64,000 nt of DNA from Methanococcoides methylutens MM1 (GCF_000970325.1 NZ_CP009518.1:2108001-2172000), one strand, 5' to 3'. Counted from the first letter of the stretch, positions 44,561 through 53,540 are shown. Numbers and translations: made by a program. The notes: a model not told the origin generated them from the sequence alone.

Positions 44561-45517
44561 ATGTTCAAATTTGACAAGAAACAGGAAGTATTCGAGGTTG
44601 GTGGCGTCAAGTTCGGCGGTCAGCCTGGCCAGTACCCAACAGTTCTTATCGGTTCAATGTTCTACAACAGGCACAACATCGTAACCGATGAAGACGAGGG
44701 AATTTTCAACAAGGAAGCAGCAGACAATCTCTGGAACCACATGCTTGAGATGACAGATGTCACAGGTAACCCATGTGTAAACCAGATCGTCGGTGAGACA
44801 CCACAGGCAATCAAAAAGTACATCGACTGGTTCATTGCAGAGGATGACACAACACCATTCCTTATCGACTCATCCGCAGGTGACGTACGTGCAGCAGCAG
44901 CAGATTACGTAACAGAGATCGGTGTAGCTGACAGAGCAATCTACAACTCCATCAACGGTAGTATCCACGAAGATGAGATCGAAGCTATCAGAAAGAGTGA
45001 CATCGACGCTTCAATCGTCCTTGCTTTCAACGCAACCGACCCAACCGTCAAAGGAAAGCTCGAGGTTCTTGAATCCGGTGGTCCAGGTCAGAGCATGGGT
45101 ATGCTCGACATCGCAAAGGACTGTGGAATCACAAAGCCACTCGTCGATGTAGCTGCAACTCCACTCGGAGCAGGTGCAGGTGCATCCATGAGAGCAGTCG
45201 TCGCTGTAAAGGGACACTTCGGTCTCCCTGTTGGCGGTGGATACCACAACCTTGCATCCGCATGGGACTGGATGAAGGAATACAAGAAGCAGTTCGAGAC
45301 AAAGGAACAGCGCAAGGCAGTTTACATGCCAGCAGATATCGGAACAAACCTTGTCCCACAGACACTCGGTTCCAACTTCCAGCTGTTCGGTCCTATCGAG
45401 AACACTGACACAGTCTACCCTGCAACTGCACTGGTAGACATCATCCTTGCTGAGACCGCAAAAGAACTCGGTCTTGAGATCATGGATGAGAACCACCCAA
45501 TCAACAAACTGGTTTAA
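44561..45517 (+). CDS. mtrH: tetrahydromethanopterin S-methyltransferase subunit H
   Basis: This 318-residue soluble subunit is the methyltransferase proper. It takes the methyl group from methyl-tetrahydrosarcinapterin and gives it to the cobalt on MtrA. Its TIM-barrel motifs are clear: MFDIAK-like strand GMLDIAKDCGI, PLVDVAATPLGAGAGASMRA, and LPVGGGYHNLASAWDWM. It is the last gene of the operon, and its stop TAA lies within the terminator stem-loop. Confidence 0.97.
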   Translation: MFKFDKKQEVFEVGGVKFGGQPGQYPTVLIGSMFYNRHNIVTDEDEGIFNKEAADNLWNHMLEMTDVTGNPCVNQIVGETPQAIKKYIDWFIAEDDTTPFLIDSSAGDVRAAAADYVTEIGVADRAIYNSINGSIHEDEIEAIRKSDIDASIVLAFNATDPTVKGKLEVLESGGPGQSMGMLDIAKDCGITKPLVDVAATPLGAGAGASMRAVVAVKGHFGLPVGGGYHNLASAWDWMKEYKKQFETKEQRKAVYMPADIGTNLVPQTLGSNFQLFGPIENTDTVYPATALVDIILAETAKELGLEIMDENHPINKLV

Positions 45518-45548
45518 ACAAACCAGTTTTCTTTTTTTCTCTTTTTTT
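45506..45548 (+). terminator. mtr operon terminator overlapping the mtrH stop
   Basis: A 10-base stem AAACTGGTTT / AAACCAGTTT (45506-45515 and 45520-45529) with a 4-base loop is followed by a T-rich run (45530-45548). The mtrH stop codon (45515-45517) lies inside the hairpin. Confidence 0.8.
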
Positions 45549-45709
45549 ATTAACTGATCATTTAGTCCCTTTGAGTTGATTCTGAGATCGTCAACAGGAT
45601 CTTAAAAACTTAAATTTCTACAAAGCTATTTGGTAGCAAAATGTAGACTGTAATAAAAAGATAAATTGTCAGAAATTTTTATTTATACAGTCAGCGTTAA
45701 TTGAACATA

Positions 45710-45805
45710 ATGAACCAGAATAATTCACCCGGCAGAATCATTGTCACCATAATAATCCTTGCAGTCATAGCGTTACTACTTGGAATGCTGTTATTTGGAA
45801 GATAA
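45710..45805 (+). CDS. 31-residue single-pass membrane peptide downstream of mtr
   Basis: The open frame encodes 31 residues: a polar start (MNQNNSPGR), then one hydrophobic segment (IIVTIIILAVIALLLGM) and the end LLFGR. A strong TATA-like TTTTTATTTATAC at about 45675-45687 lies roughly 25-30 bases before the ATG, as for leaderless archaeal genes. The ending LLGMLLFGR resembles the last residues of MtrA (LLGLLLFGR). It follows the mtr terminator by 160 bases, so it has its own promoter. I cannot name a family. It may be an Mtr-associated small subunit. Confidence 0.6.
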   Translation: MNQNNSPGRIIVTIIILAVIALLLGMLLFGR

Positions 45806-45898
45806 CCGGATGGCAGAGAAATATTGATAATAAATATTGAAAAGAAAAGAAAGGTTTATTGCCACTTTTTTAGTTCTTCCTTTTATCCTGAAAATGAT

Positions 45899-46786
45899 TT
45901 ATTCTGACAGAACCTTCATAAGGAAGTCAGTATTCACCACTGCATTCAGGTCGATGCCCAGTTCCTCAACTGAAAAACCAAGAGCCAGTCCCAGAAGCTG
46001 AGTATAGTGAAGCACAGGAATATTATGCGAGGTGCCAGTTTTCTCATTAAGGTCCACCTGTCCCACATCCAGCTGCATATGGCAGAAGGGGCATGCATTT
46101 ACTATGCAATCAACCTCTGCAGATTCGATCATGGATAACTTATGACCGGTAAGTGCAAGAGCTTCATCCGGCAATGCGGAACGCACACCTCCACCGGCCC
46201 CGCAGCACTCCATCTTATCGGGATAGTCTACGCTTTTCGCGCCTGTTGCTTCCACAAGTCCATCAAAGAACACTGGTCTTTCAAAACTTGAACCCACACG
46301 TCCTTTAGATGGCTTTAAAAGGTGGCACCCATAGTGCACGGCAACCCTCAGTTCCAGAGGATTTATGACAATATCGCGAATCTTCTCCGGACCGATATCC
46401 CTGTGAAGGAACTCAGTTATGTGACGGACCTCGTGGTCGCCTTTGATGCTTCTTCCAATCTTTTCAAGATGGGAGTTCACATCCTTTTTGAGCTGCTCGT
46501 CTTCTTTGATCTCGTAATTTGCATCGGCAAGTGAGCCGTAGCAACCATTACAGATGGTCAGCAGGTCGCGATCCAGCTCTTCGGATAATGCGATGTTCCT
46601 GCCGGCAAGGGCAAGCCAGGTAGCCTTATCAAAAGAGCGAAGTACGCCAGGAGCAGGACAGCATGATGCACCTTCCAGGTCGACAAAATCGACCCCCAGC
46701 TTCTCAAGGCAGAGCCTTGTGCTCTTTTCGATACCCGGATAACGGTTAGGGATCACACATCCCAGAAAAAGTGATAAATTTGCCAT
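45899..46786 (-). CDS. hdrB: CoB-CoM heterodisulfide reductase subunit B
   Basis: HdrB of about 295 residues holds two CCG-domain sets: CCPAPGVLRSF with CNGCYG, and HYGCHLL with ECCGAGGG and CPFCH. These bind the noncubane [4Fe-4S] clusters that split CoM-S-S-CoB in the last step of methanogenesis. ATG 46786 is preferred because GGGAGATC lies 8-15 bases upstream, over the codon at 46801. It lies 24 bases after hdrC on the same strand. No hdrA is adjacent. Confidence 0.95.
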   Translation of the reverse strand: MANLSLFLGCVIPNRYPGIEKSTRLCLEKLGVDFVDLEGASCCPAPGVLRSFDKATWLALAGRNIALSEELDRDLLTICNGCYGSLADANYEIKEDEQLKKDVNSHLEKIGRSIKGDHEVRHITEFLHRDIGPEKIRDIVINPLELRVAVHYGCHLLKPSKGRVGSSFERPVFFDGLVEATGAKSVDYPDKMECCGAGGGVRSALPDEALALTGHKLSMIESAEVDCIVNACPFCHMQLDVGQVDLNEKTGTSHNIPVLHYTQLLGLALGFSVEELGIDLNAVVNTDFLMKVLSE

Positions 46787-46810
46787 ATCTTGATCTCCCA
46801 CAAATAAAAA

Positions 46811-47305
46811 TCATTTTTCGGACATCAGCTCATCGAACCTGCATGATGCCATCAATTTCTTTACCTCTTCCAGCCCTTCAGGGAAACTGTGAACTGTGGG
46901 TGGCAGCGGAGCAAGTCCCAGGGCTTCTCGCTTTGCCATGTTCTCTTCATCGATAGGAACAGCATGCCCATGTTCCAGAAGCAGCTCTCCGACCTTTCGG
47001 TGTTCAGGGTAAATGATTCCTTCCCTCACAGCAAGCGCACGCATCTCGAATATAGCATCAACGATGCCTATGCCTCTCGGACACCGCTCCTGGCAATTGT
47101 AGCAGGTGGTGCACATCCATAGAGAGTCATCAGAAAGTACTCCGGTGTCATTACGTGCTTTCTTCAAGAGCCTCCTGACATTCAGGCTTGTATGCCTTCC
47201 CGAAGGACAGCTACCGCTGCAGACACCGCAGTGCATGCATTTTAAAATATCAGAGCCGGTCCCTTCCATAAGGGTAATCAGATTAGATTCATTTCTGAGG
47301 GACAT
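46811..47305 (-). CDS. hdrC: CoB-CoM heterodisulfide reductase subunit C
   Basis: HdrC of 164 residues has two ferredoxin-type [4Fe-4S] motifs, CMHCGVCSGSCPSG and CTTCYNCQERCPRG. It passes electrons from HdrA to HdrB. It is co-transcribed with hdrB. ATG 47305 was chosen over the TTG directly before it. The upstream region is shared, in divergent orientation, with glnA. Confidence 0.95.
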   Translation of the reverse strand: MSLRNESNLITLMEGTGSDILKCMHCGVCSGSCPSGRHTSLNVRRLLKKARNDTGVLSDDSLWMCTTCYNCQERCPRGIGIVDAIFEMRALAVREGIIYPEHRKVGELLLEHGHAVPIDEENMAKREALGLAPLPPTVHSFPEGLEEVKKLMASCRFDELMSEK

Positions 47306-47400
47306 CAATGGGAATTAAATGCTCATACATTATAAATTATGCTATTGTGCGCTTTGGTATAAACCGTGAAGAGTAATTGTTATATTTGAAAACAGTTATA

Positions 47401-47414
47401 AGTTTTATATACTC
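47401..47414 (+). promoter_or_regulatory. TATA-like element without an obvious gene
   Basis: AGTTTTATATACTC is a strong TATA-like sequence in the hdrC-glnA gap, and a transcript would begin near 47432. The following 150 bases hold no credible reading frame and have only a short 6-base TTGCAG/CTGCAA stem. It might drive a small RNA or a long glnA leader. Otherwise the gap has nothing visible. Confidence 0.35.
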
Positions 47415-47590
47415 TTGCTTGCAGAAAAAGTATCGATCCATAGAAAACTGCAAAAAGAGAATCAAAAGGCATTGTTCAAAGGCAATTGTGATGGGGAGAA
47501 ACCACATGTCAGGGATGTCAGGCACCATTTCATAGGGTGACAAAAAGAAGAGTTCGACCAATATATTTGCCCAAAATGTCGAATTAAGAG

Positions 47591-47627
47591 AAATATTTAA
47601 ATACTATAAGGCGGAATGTGGATTCTG
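47591..47627 (+). promoter_or_regulatory. glnA promoter with NrpR-like operator
   Basis: The TATA-like AATATTTAAATACT (47591-47604) is followed at the expected start site by CGGAA-N6-TTCTG (47612-47627). The NrpR operator in Methanosarcina is of the form CGGAA-N6-TTCCG, so this matches with one mismatch. It would allow NrpR to repress glnA when nitrogen is plentiful. Confidence 0.6.
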
Positions 47628-47650
47628 TATTCCCCGAAGGAAGTGCAGAT

Positions 47651-49000
47651 ATGACAAACTCTGAAAAAAAGATACAGACCAAGGAAGACGTACTGGAAGC
47701 AGTAACCGAATATGATGTAAAGTTCATCAGAACCCAGTTCACCGATACACTGGGAATGATCAAGAGCTGGGCAATCCCTTCAGAGAACCTGGAAGATGCA
47801 TTCAATGACGGCGTTATGTTCGATGGATCCTCCATTGAGGGGTTCACAAGGATCGAAGAATCTGACATGATGCTAATGCCTGATCCGACAACCTTCAACA
47901 TACTCCCATGGAGACCTTCCGAAGGTGCAGTTGCTCGTATCATAGGCGATGTCAAACTGCCTGACGGGACACCCTTTGAAGGAGATCCAAGATATATCCT
48001 GAAAAGAGGCATCCAGCAGGCAAAGGACATGGGATTCACCATGAACGTCGGGCCTGAACTGGAATTTTTCCTTTTCAAGCTGGACGAGAACGGAAATGCA
48101 ACCACTGAAATGACCGACTATGGTGGTTACTTTGACTTTGCACCGCTGGACAGGGCACAGGATGTCCGCAGGGAGATCGACTATGCACTGGAGCACATGG
48201 GATTCAAGCTGGAAGCATCCCATCACGAGGTCGCACCCTCACAGCACGAGATAGACTTCCGGTTCGGAGATGTCCTTACAACAGCAGACAATGTTGTCAC
48301 TTTCAAATACGTGGTCAAGTCCATTGCATACCACAAAGGCTATTATGCAACCTTTATGCCAAAGCCCATCTTTGGAGAGAACGGCTCAGGCATGCACGCA
48401 AACCAGTCCCTGATGACAGAGGATGGAAAGAATGCTTTCTATGATCCTGATGCAGAGAATGGACTCTCCGACAATGCAAGATACTACATCGGCGGCCTGC
48501 TTGACCACATCAGCGAATTTACAGCTATTACAAATCCGGTGGTGAACTCTTACAAGCGACTGGTACCCGGCTATGAGGCACCGATATACATCACATGGTC
48601 TGACAGCAATAGGAGCTCACTGATCCGCATCCCAGCAACAAGAGGCATGGGCACCCGGGTGGAACTCAGGAATCCTGACCCTTCATGTAACCCGTACCTT
48701 GCATTTGCAGTGATGCTGGAAGCAGGTCTTGACGGGATCAGGAACAAGATCGAACCAGGAGAATCGCTCAGAATGAACATCTTCGAACTTAGTGAACAGG
48801 AAAGAGAAGACATGGGGATCGAATCCCTGCCGGGCAACCTGAAGGAAGCGACCGACAAAATGAAGAACAGCAATTTCGTGAGAAACGCTCTCGGAGACCA
48901 TGTCTTTGAGAATTACCTCGCTGCAAAGACTGCGGAGTGGGACAATTACAAGGCACGTGTGCATCAGTGGGAACTTGACACGTACCTCAGTATATTGTAA
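47651..49000 (+). CDS. glnA: glutamine synthetase, type I
   Basis: The enzyme makes glutamine from glutamate and ammonia with ATP. The protein of about 449 residues has FDGSSIEGF near residue 60, the ATP/metal residues in MNVGPELEFFLF, the NGSGMHANQSL segment and PSCNPYLAFA near the C-terminus. ATG 47651 was chosen because it follows GAAGGAAG by about 8 bases; the in-frame GTG at 47618 lies within the operator. It is followed by the glutamate synthase genes, so both nitrogen-assimilating steps lie together. Confidence 0.97.
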   Translation: MTNSEKKIQTKEDVLEAVTEYDVKFIRTQFTDTLGMIKSWAIPSENLEDAFNDGVMFDGSSIEGFTRIEESDMMLMPDPTTFNILPWRPSEGAVARIIGDVKLPDGTPFEGDPRYILKRGIQQAKDMGFTMNVGPELEFFLFKLDENGNATTEMTDYGGYFDFAPLDRAQDVRREIDYALEHMGFKLEASHHEVAPSQHEIDFRFGDVLTTADNVVTFKYVVKSIAYHKGYYATFMPKPIFGENGSGMHANQSLMTEDGKNAFYDPDAENGLSDNARYYIGGLLDHISEFTAITNPVVNSYKRLVPGYEAPIYITWSDSNRSSLIRIPATRGMGTRVELRNPDPSCNPYLAFAVMLEAGLDGIRNKIEPGESLRMNIFELSEQEREDMGIESLPGNLKEATDKMKNSNFVRNALGDHVFENYLAAKTAEWDNYKARVHQWELDTYLSIL

Positions 49001-49016
49001 GGGTCTTTACCCTTAC
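48997..49016 (+). terminator. hairpin at the glnA stop
   Basis: A perfect 7-base stem GTAAGGG/CCCTTAC with a 6-base loop spans the glnA stop codon. No T run follows, so it may act as an mRNA-processing or attenuation site between glnA and the glutamate synthase genes rather than as a full terminator. Confidence 0.4.
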
Positions 49017-49071
49017 ACCCTCCGCCCTGAATTAAAGATGCTGATTATACAAATTTAAGTAGGTGATGAAA

Positions 49072-50124
49072 ATGTGTGGAATAATAGGTGTGATCGACAG
49101 GAAAAGGGCGCTAATGGACGGATCCAGCATCCGCGATGCACTGAGCCTTATGAACGAAAGAGGAAGTGGGGAAGGCGCAGGTTATGCGGCATACGGCATA
49201 TACCCTGATTACCAGGACTGCTATGCAATCCACGTCTTCTTTGACAACCTTGTAGAACCAAAGTCACAGGTTGACCACATGCTCCATAAATGGGGCCGCA
49301 TCGTGCACCAGGAAGCCATCCCGACATACGAACAGGAAGGTCTCAAAAGGACCCACATACCCTGGAGATACTTCTTCAAGCCTTACAGCGACCTCATGGC
49401 AGGAAGTACAACTCCTGAAGATGATGTCATGAAGTACATCGTCATGGAAACGAATTCCAATATCCAGGGTGCCCTGATATTCTCATCCGGAAAGAACATG
49501 GGAGTGTTCAAAGCTGCCGGCTGGCCTGAGGATGTTGCCAACTTCTACCGTATCGAGGACTACAAAGGATACATCTGGCTTGCACACAACCGTTACCCCA
49601 CAAATACCCCCGGCTGGTGGGGAGGAGCACACCCATTCAACCTTCTTGACTGGGCAGTGGTACACAACGGAGAGATCACCTCATACGGAACCAACAGACG
49701 CTATGTTGAAAGCCAGGGCTATACCTGCAGCATGTTCACCGACACCGAGGTCGTGGCATACCTATTCGACCTCCTGGGCAGAAGGCATGGGCTCCCGGAG
49801 GACATTGTAGTAAAGGCACTTGCCCCACCATTCTGGGACGAGATAGACAACATGCCGGAAAAAGAGCAGGAGCTCAACCACGCGATCCGCCTCACCTACG
49901 GACCTGCCCTCATGAACGGGCCGTTCGCAATAGTTGTGGCAACACATGAAGGAATAGTAGGATTCACCGACAGGATCAAACTCAGACCGTTGGTCATCGG
50001 AGAGAACGGTAACAAGCTTTACATCTCAAGTGAGGAAGCTGCCATCCGTGTGATGGACCCGGATGTCCAGAACATCCACATGCCAAGAGCAGGAGAACCT
50101 GTAATCGGGAGGATACACGCATGA
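49072..50124 (+). CDS. gltB1: glutamate synthase, glutamine amidotransferase subunit
   Basis: This protein of about 350 residues is the class II glutamine amidotransferase part of the archaeal three-part glutamate synthase. Its ATG 49072 puts Cys2 (MCGIIGV) at the N-terminus for catalysis after Met removal, so this start was chosen over two codons upstream. Other motifs are WLAHNRYPTNTPGWWGG and VVHNGEITSYG, plus SMFTDTEV. It releases ammonia from glutamine for the synthase. It overlaps the next gene by 4 bases. Confidence 0.93.
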   Translation: MCGIIGVIDRKRALMDGSSIRDALSLMNERGSGEGAGYAAYGIYPDYQDCYAIHVFFDNLVEPKSQVDHMLHKWGRIVHQEAIPTYEQEGLKRTHIPWRYFFKPYSDLMAGSTTPEDDVMKYIVMETNSNIQGALIFSSGKNMGVFKAAGWPEDVANFYRIEDYKGYIWLAHNRYPTNTPGWWGGAHPFNLLDWAVVHNGEITSYGTNRRYVESQGYTCSMFTDTEVVAYLFDLLGRRHGLPEDIVVKALAPPFWDEIDNMPEKEQELNHAIRLTYGPALMNGPFAIVVATHEGIVGFTDRIKLRPLVIGENGNKLYISSEEAAIRVMDPDVQNIHMPRAGEPVIGRIHA

Positions 50125-51632
50125 GCCTTGGAAGTGTACCCCTGAAATATAAGGTCAGCATCGACCGCGAGCAGTGCATGCACTGTATGCGCTGTATCGA
50201 TAACTGTTCATATGGCGTTTTCCACAGGGAAGACGACAGGATCATCATCGATTCACGCAAATGTACTGCATGCCATCACTGCATCTCCATGTGTCCAAGG
50301 GATGCCATAACCCTGCAGGAGCGACCTGTAGATTACCGCAGTCACCCCCTCTGGACAGCAGAGGCACGTGAGGACATCATCAATCAGGCACGCAGCGGGA
50401 AGATCATCCTGTCAGGCATGGGAAATGCAAAACCATATCCGGTGATCTTCGACAGGCTTGTTCTCGATGCATGTCAGGTAACGAATCCAAGTATCGACCC
50501 TCTTCGTGAACCCATGGAGCTTCGCACATACCTTGGAAAGAAGCCATCAAGACTTGAAATTAATAAGAAGGACAACGGCGACGTCGAGCTGCTGACCAAA
50601 CTCACACCTAATCTCAAGCTCGATACCCCTATAATGATAGGGCACATGAGCTATGGTGCCATCAGCCTGAACGCACAGCTGAGTCTGGCAAAGGCTGTGG
50701 AGAAGACCGGCACGTTCATGGGAACCGGCGAAGGTGGTCTTCACGAGGCCATATACCCGTACCAGAAGAACATGATAGTACAGGTGGCATCCGGCCGATT
50801 TGGTGTGGACATCAACTACCTCGAAAGAGGAGCTGCTATCGAGATCAAGATAGGACAGGGTGCAAAGCCTGGAATCGGAGGTCACCTGCCGGGAGAAAAG
50901 GTGTGTCAGGATGTGTCCTGTACCCGTATGATCCCTCTTGGAAGTGACGCCATCAGCCCCGCACCACATCATGATATCTACAGTATCGAAGACCTCGCAC
51001 AGCTTGTAAGGAGTCTCAAGGAAGCTACCGAGTGGAAGAAGCCGGTTTTCGTAAAGATAGCCGCTGTCCACAATGCTGCGGCAATTGCAGCAGGTATCGC
51101 ACGTTCCTCTGCGGACGCTGTAGTCATCGATGGATTCCGCGGAGGTAGCGGAGCAACACCAAAGGTCTTCAGGGACAATGTGGGAATACCCATCGAGGCA
51201 GCTGTTGCAAGTGTTGACCAGAAGCTCAAGGACCAGGGCATCAGGAACAAGATCTCGGTCATTGCAAGCGGAGGTATCCGCAACAGTGCCGATATTGCAA
51301 AATCCATTGCCCTGGGAGCAGATGCAGTCTACATTGGAACAGGTGCGCTTATCGCAATGGGATGTCGCGTATGTGGCCAGTGCTATAGAGGCATGTGCCC
51401 GTGGGGTATCGCAACCCAGAGACCTGACCTTGTAGAGCGCCTTGACCCGGAGGTCGAGTCCGAGCATGTTGCAAACCTCATCCGCTCATGGACACTGGAG
51501 CTCAGCGAGCTCATGGGTGCCGCCGGGATTAACAGTATCGAGAGCCTTAGAAGTAACAGGAGCCGTCTGAGAGGATACATGCTGGACGAAGGAACACTGG
51601 ATGTCCTGCAGGTAAAGCCGGTGGGGGCCTGA
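50121..51632 (+). CDS. gltB2: glutamate synthase, FMN and Fe-S subunit
   Basis: This 503-residue subunit starts with two ferredoxin-type motifs (CMHCMRCIDNCSYG and CTACHHCISMCPRD) and continues as the FMN-binding glutamate synthase barrel (MGTGEGGLHEAIYP, GQGAKPGIGGHLPG, VIASGGIRNSADIAK). A final CRVCGQCYRGMCPWG is the 3Fe-4S or 4Fe-4S site. It makes glutamate from 2-oxoglutarate and ammonia delivered by the amidotransferase subunit. It lies 4 bases before the GXGXG subunit. Confidence 0.95.
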   Translation: MSLGSVPLKYKVSIDREQCMHCMRCIDNCSYGVFHREDDRIIIDSRKCTACHHCISMCPRDAITLQERPVDYRSHPLWTAEAREDIINQARSGKIILSGMGNAKPYPVIFDRLVLDACQVTNPSIDPLREPMELRTYLGKKPSRLEINKKDNGDVELLTKLTPNLKLDTPIMIGHMSYGAISLNAQLSLAKAVEKTGTFMGTGEGGLHEAIYPYQKNMIVQVASGRFGVDINYLERGAAIEIKIGQGAKPGIGGHLPGEKVCQDVSCTRMIPLGSDAISPAPHHDIYSIEDLAQLVRSLKEATEWKKPVFVKIAAVHNAAAIAAGIARSSADAVVIDGFRGGSGATPKVFRDNVGIPIEAAVASVDQKLKDQGIRNKISVIASGGIRNSADIAKSIALGADAVYIGTGALIAMGCRVCGQCYRGMCPWGIATQRPDLVERLDPEVESEHVANLIRSWTLELSELMGAAGINSIESLRSNRSRLRGYMLDEGTLDVLQVKPVGA

Positions 51633-51636
51633 TAAC

Positions 51637-52380
51637 ATGAAGAAAATAGAGATCGACGCAAAAGGCATCCACTATACACCCTTGAATGAAATGATAAGGG
51701 AGGCTGTAAAGGACGGTGCTGAGGAGATCGTCCTGAACAACGTCATAGGACAGCGATTCATCGCTGACGGGCTGAAAGGTGACGTCACCATCACTATCAA
51801 CGGTGTTGCCGGAGGCGACCTCGGGATGTTCATGAACGGTCCTACCTGCATAGTCAACGGCAACTGCGACCACGCTCCTGGCAACACAATGGATATGGGA
51901 ACGATCATCGTCCACGGAAGTACAGGAGATGCCGCAGCACACAGCATGCGTGGTGGAAAGCTGTTCGTGGAGAACAACATCGGTTACCGCGGTGGCATCC
52001 ACATGAAACAATATGAAGAGGAGCACCGCCCTGTGCTGGTCGTAGGAGGAACTGCACATGCATTCCTGGGAGAATACATGGCAGGAGGCCTCATCCTTGT
52101 ACTGGGAATAGGAAAGGAAGAACCGATCGTTGACCGTGGGATCGGTAGCGGCATCCACGGCGGGATGATAATTGTCCGCGGGGAAGTCGAAGATGAGATC
52201 CTGGGAATTGGTGCCAGGAAGGCAGATTTCAGAGAGAAGGAGCTTGAAATGATAGCTCCTTATGTTGAAGAGTTCTGCGAACATTTCGGCAAGGACCCTT
52301 CCAGGTTACTAAATATGAACTACACCTGCATAGTACCTGCAAGCACCAGGCCGTTCGCAGGCAAGTACACATGGGAGTGA
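51637..52380 (+). CDS. gltB3: glutamate synthase, GXGXG (alpha C-terminal) subunit
   Basis: The 247-residue protein is the right-handed beta-helix GXGXG domain of glutamate synthase alpha. It is recognised by ITINGVAGGDLGMFMNG, then GTIIVHGSTGDAAAHSMRGG and GIGSGIHGGMIIVRG. It is a structural part that joins the amidotransferase and synthase sites. It is the third archaeal glutamate synthase gene and lies 4 bases after the second. Confidence 0.93.
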   Translation: MKKIEIDAKGIHYTPLNEMIREAVKDGAEEIVLNNVIGQRFIADGLKGDVTITINGVAGGDLGMFMNGPTCIVNGNCDHAPGNTMDMGTIIVHGSTGDAAAHSMRGGKLFVENNIGYRGGIHMKQYEEEHRPVLVVGGTAHAFLGEYMAGGLILVLGIGKEEPIVDRGIGSGIHGGMIIVRGEVEDEILGIGARKADFREKELEMIAPYVEEFCEHFGKDPSRLLNMNYTCIVPASTRPFAGKYTWE

Positions 52381-52384
52381 TAAC

Positions 52385-53401
52385 ATGTATGACAGGAACT
52401 ATACTGATCTGGAGAGCACTATATGGCATACAGGAAAGTGTGCATGTTGCGGCGCCTGTGTTGCAGTTTGTCCGGCAAACTCGCTTTTCTTTGAAACAGG
52501 AGAGAATTCCACACACCCGATGAATGACGGATACTGCAAGTCAGAAAGAGATGGAGTCCCCTGCGGCGCCTGCTATGAGATCTGCCCCAGGGTTAACGAG
52601 CGGAAGATCGAGACCATCGGGAACTCCATCAACATCGTATCAGCCTCAGCGAACTTCGATGTTGAGAAAAAACAGAGCGGAGGAGCGGTCACTGCCATTC
52701 TAATGAACGCCCTGGAACAGGAGCTTGTTGATGCAGTGATCACTGTTGCCGAGGATCCATGGACCCTCAAACCCATGTCAACTATCGTAACTTCAAGCGA
52801 GGCGATGACCAAACAGGCAGGAAGCCGCTATAACTGGTGGGTCCCCCTCCTGTCGGCACTGAAGGAAGCGGTCATCACCAAAAAGTACCGCAATATAGCG
52901 ATAGTAGGTGTGCCCTGCGTCGTCCAGGCCATCAGTGAGATGCGAAAAAGTGAGCATGACCTCATACGCCCGTTCAAAGATTCCATTCGCCTGATGATCG
53001 GCCTGTTCTGCACGGAAACGTTCGACTATGAGAAAATGGTGGAAGGGAAGTTCAAAAAGGATATGGGAATTGACCCCTGGCAGATCAAGCGCCTTGACAT
53101 CCCTGGAAAACTGGAGATCACAACTGAGGAAGGCGAGGTCCACACGATCCCGCTTTCCGAAGTAGAGGACTGCATACGCCCGGGTTGTGCCATCTGCACG
53201 GATCTGACGGCACTTGATGCGGATATCTCTGCAGGGTCGATCGGAAGCCCGAAGGGAGAGACCACACTGATAATACGCACACCTGTGGGAAACAGGTTCT
53301 TCATGAGCGCGGTTGATGAAGAAAAACTTGTGATATCAGACAATGTGGACCTGAAGCCCATAGAAGCACTTGCGAACAAGAAGGCAAAAAGGAAAGCATG
53401 A
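52385..53401 (+). CDS. F420-binding FrhB/FpoF-like subunit linked to glutamate synthase
   Basis: The protein (338 residues) has two [4Fe-4S] motifs at the N-terminus (KCACCGACVAVCPANS and CGACYEICPRV), then FrhB-type N and C domains (AIVGVPCVVQAISEMRKS, GLFCTETFDYEKM, CIRPGCAICTDLTAL). This family binds FAD and exchanges electrons with coenzyme F420. It is co-oriented and 4 bases after the GXGXG subunit gene. A role as the electron input, making the glutamate synthase F420-dependent, is inferred from this arrangement. Confidence 0.88.
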   Translation: MYDRNYTDLESTIWHTGKCACCGACVAVCPANSLFFETGENSTHPMNDGYCKSERDGVPCGACYEICPRVNERKIETIGNSINIVSASANFDVEKKQSGGAVTAILMNALEQELVDAVITVAEDPWTLKPMSTIVTSSEAMTKQAGSRYNWWVPLLSALKEAVITKKYRNIAIVGVPCVVQAISEMRKSEHDLIRPFKDSIRLMIGLFCTETFDYEKMVEGKFKKDMGIDPWQIKRLDIPGKLEITTEEGEVHTIPLSEVEDCIRPGCAICTDLTALDADISAGSIGSPKGETTLIIRTPVGNRFFMSAVDEEKLVISDNVDLKPIEALANKKAKRKA

Positions 53402-53540
53402 CACTTCTTTTGAGTATCAGGTAACTGTGCCTGATACATTATTCCTTTATTATCCCTCCGGCATATTACTTTCAGTGTGCTCACAGCAGATACAAATAAT
53501 AAGTAGAACATAACGGTATGCGAAGTTGGAGAAAGTGTCG

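Noticed and set aside
50547..51467. 306-codon minus-strand frame opposite glutamate synthase
   Set aside because: It is a mirror of the gltB2 coding sequence, Cys- and Ser-rich without family motifs.
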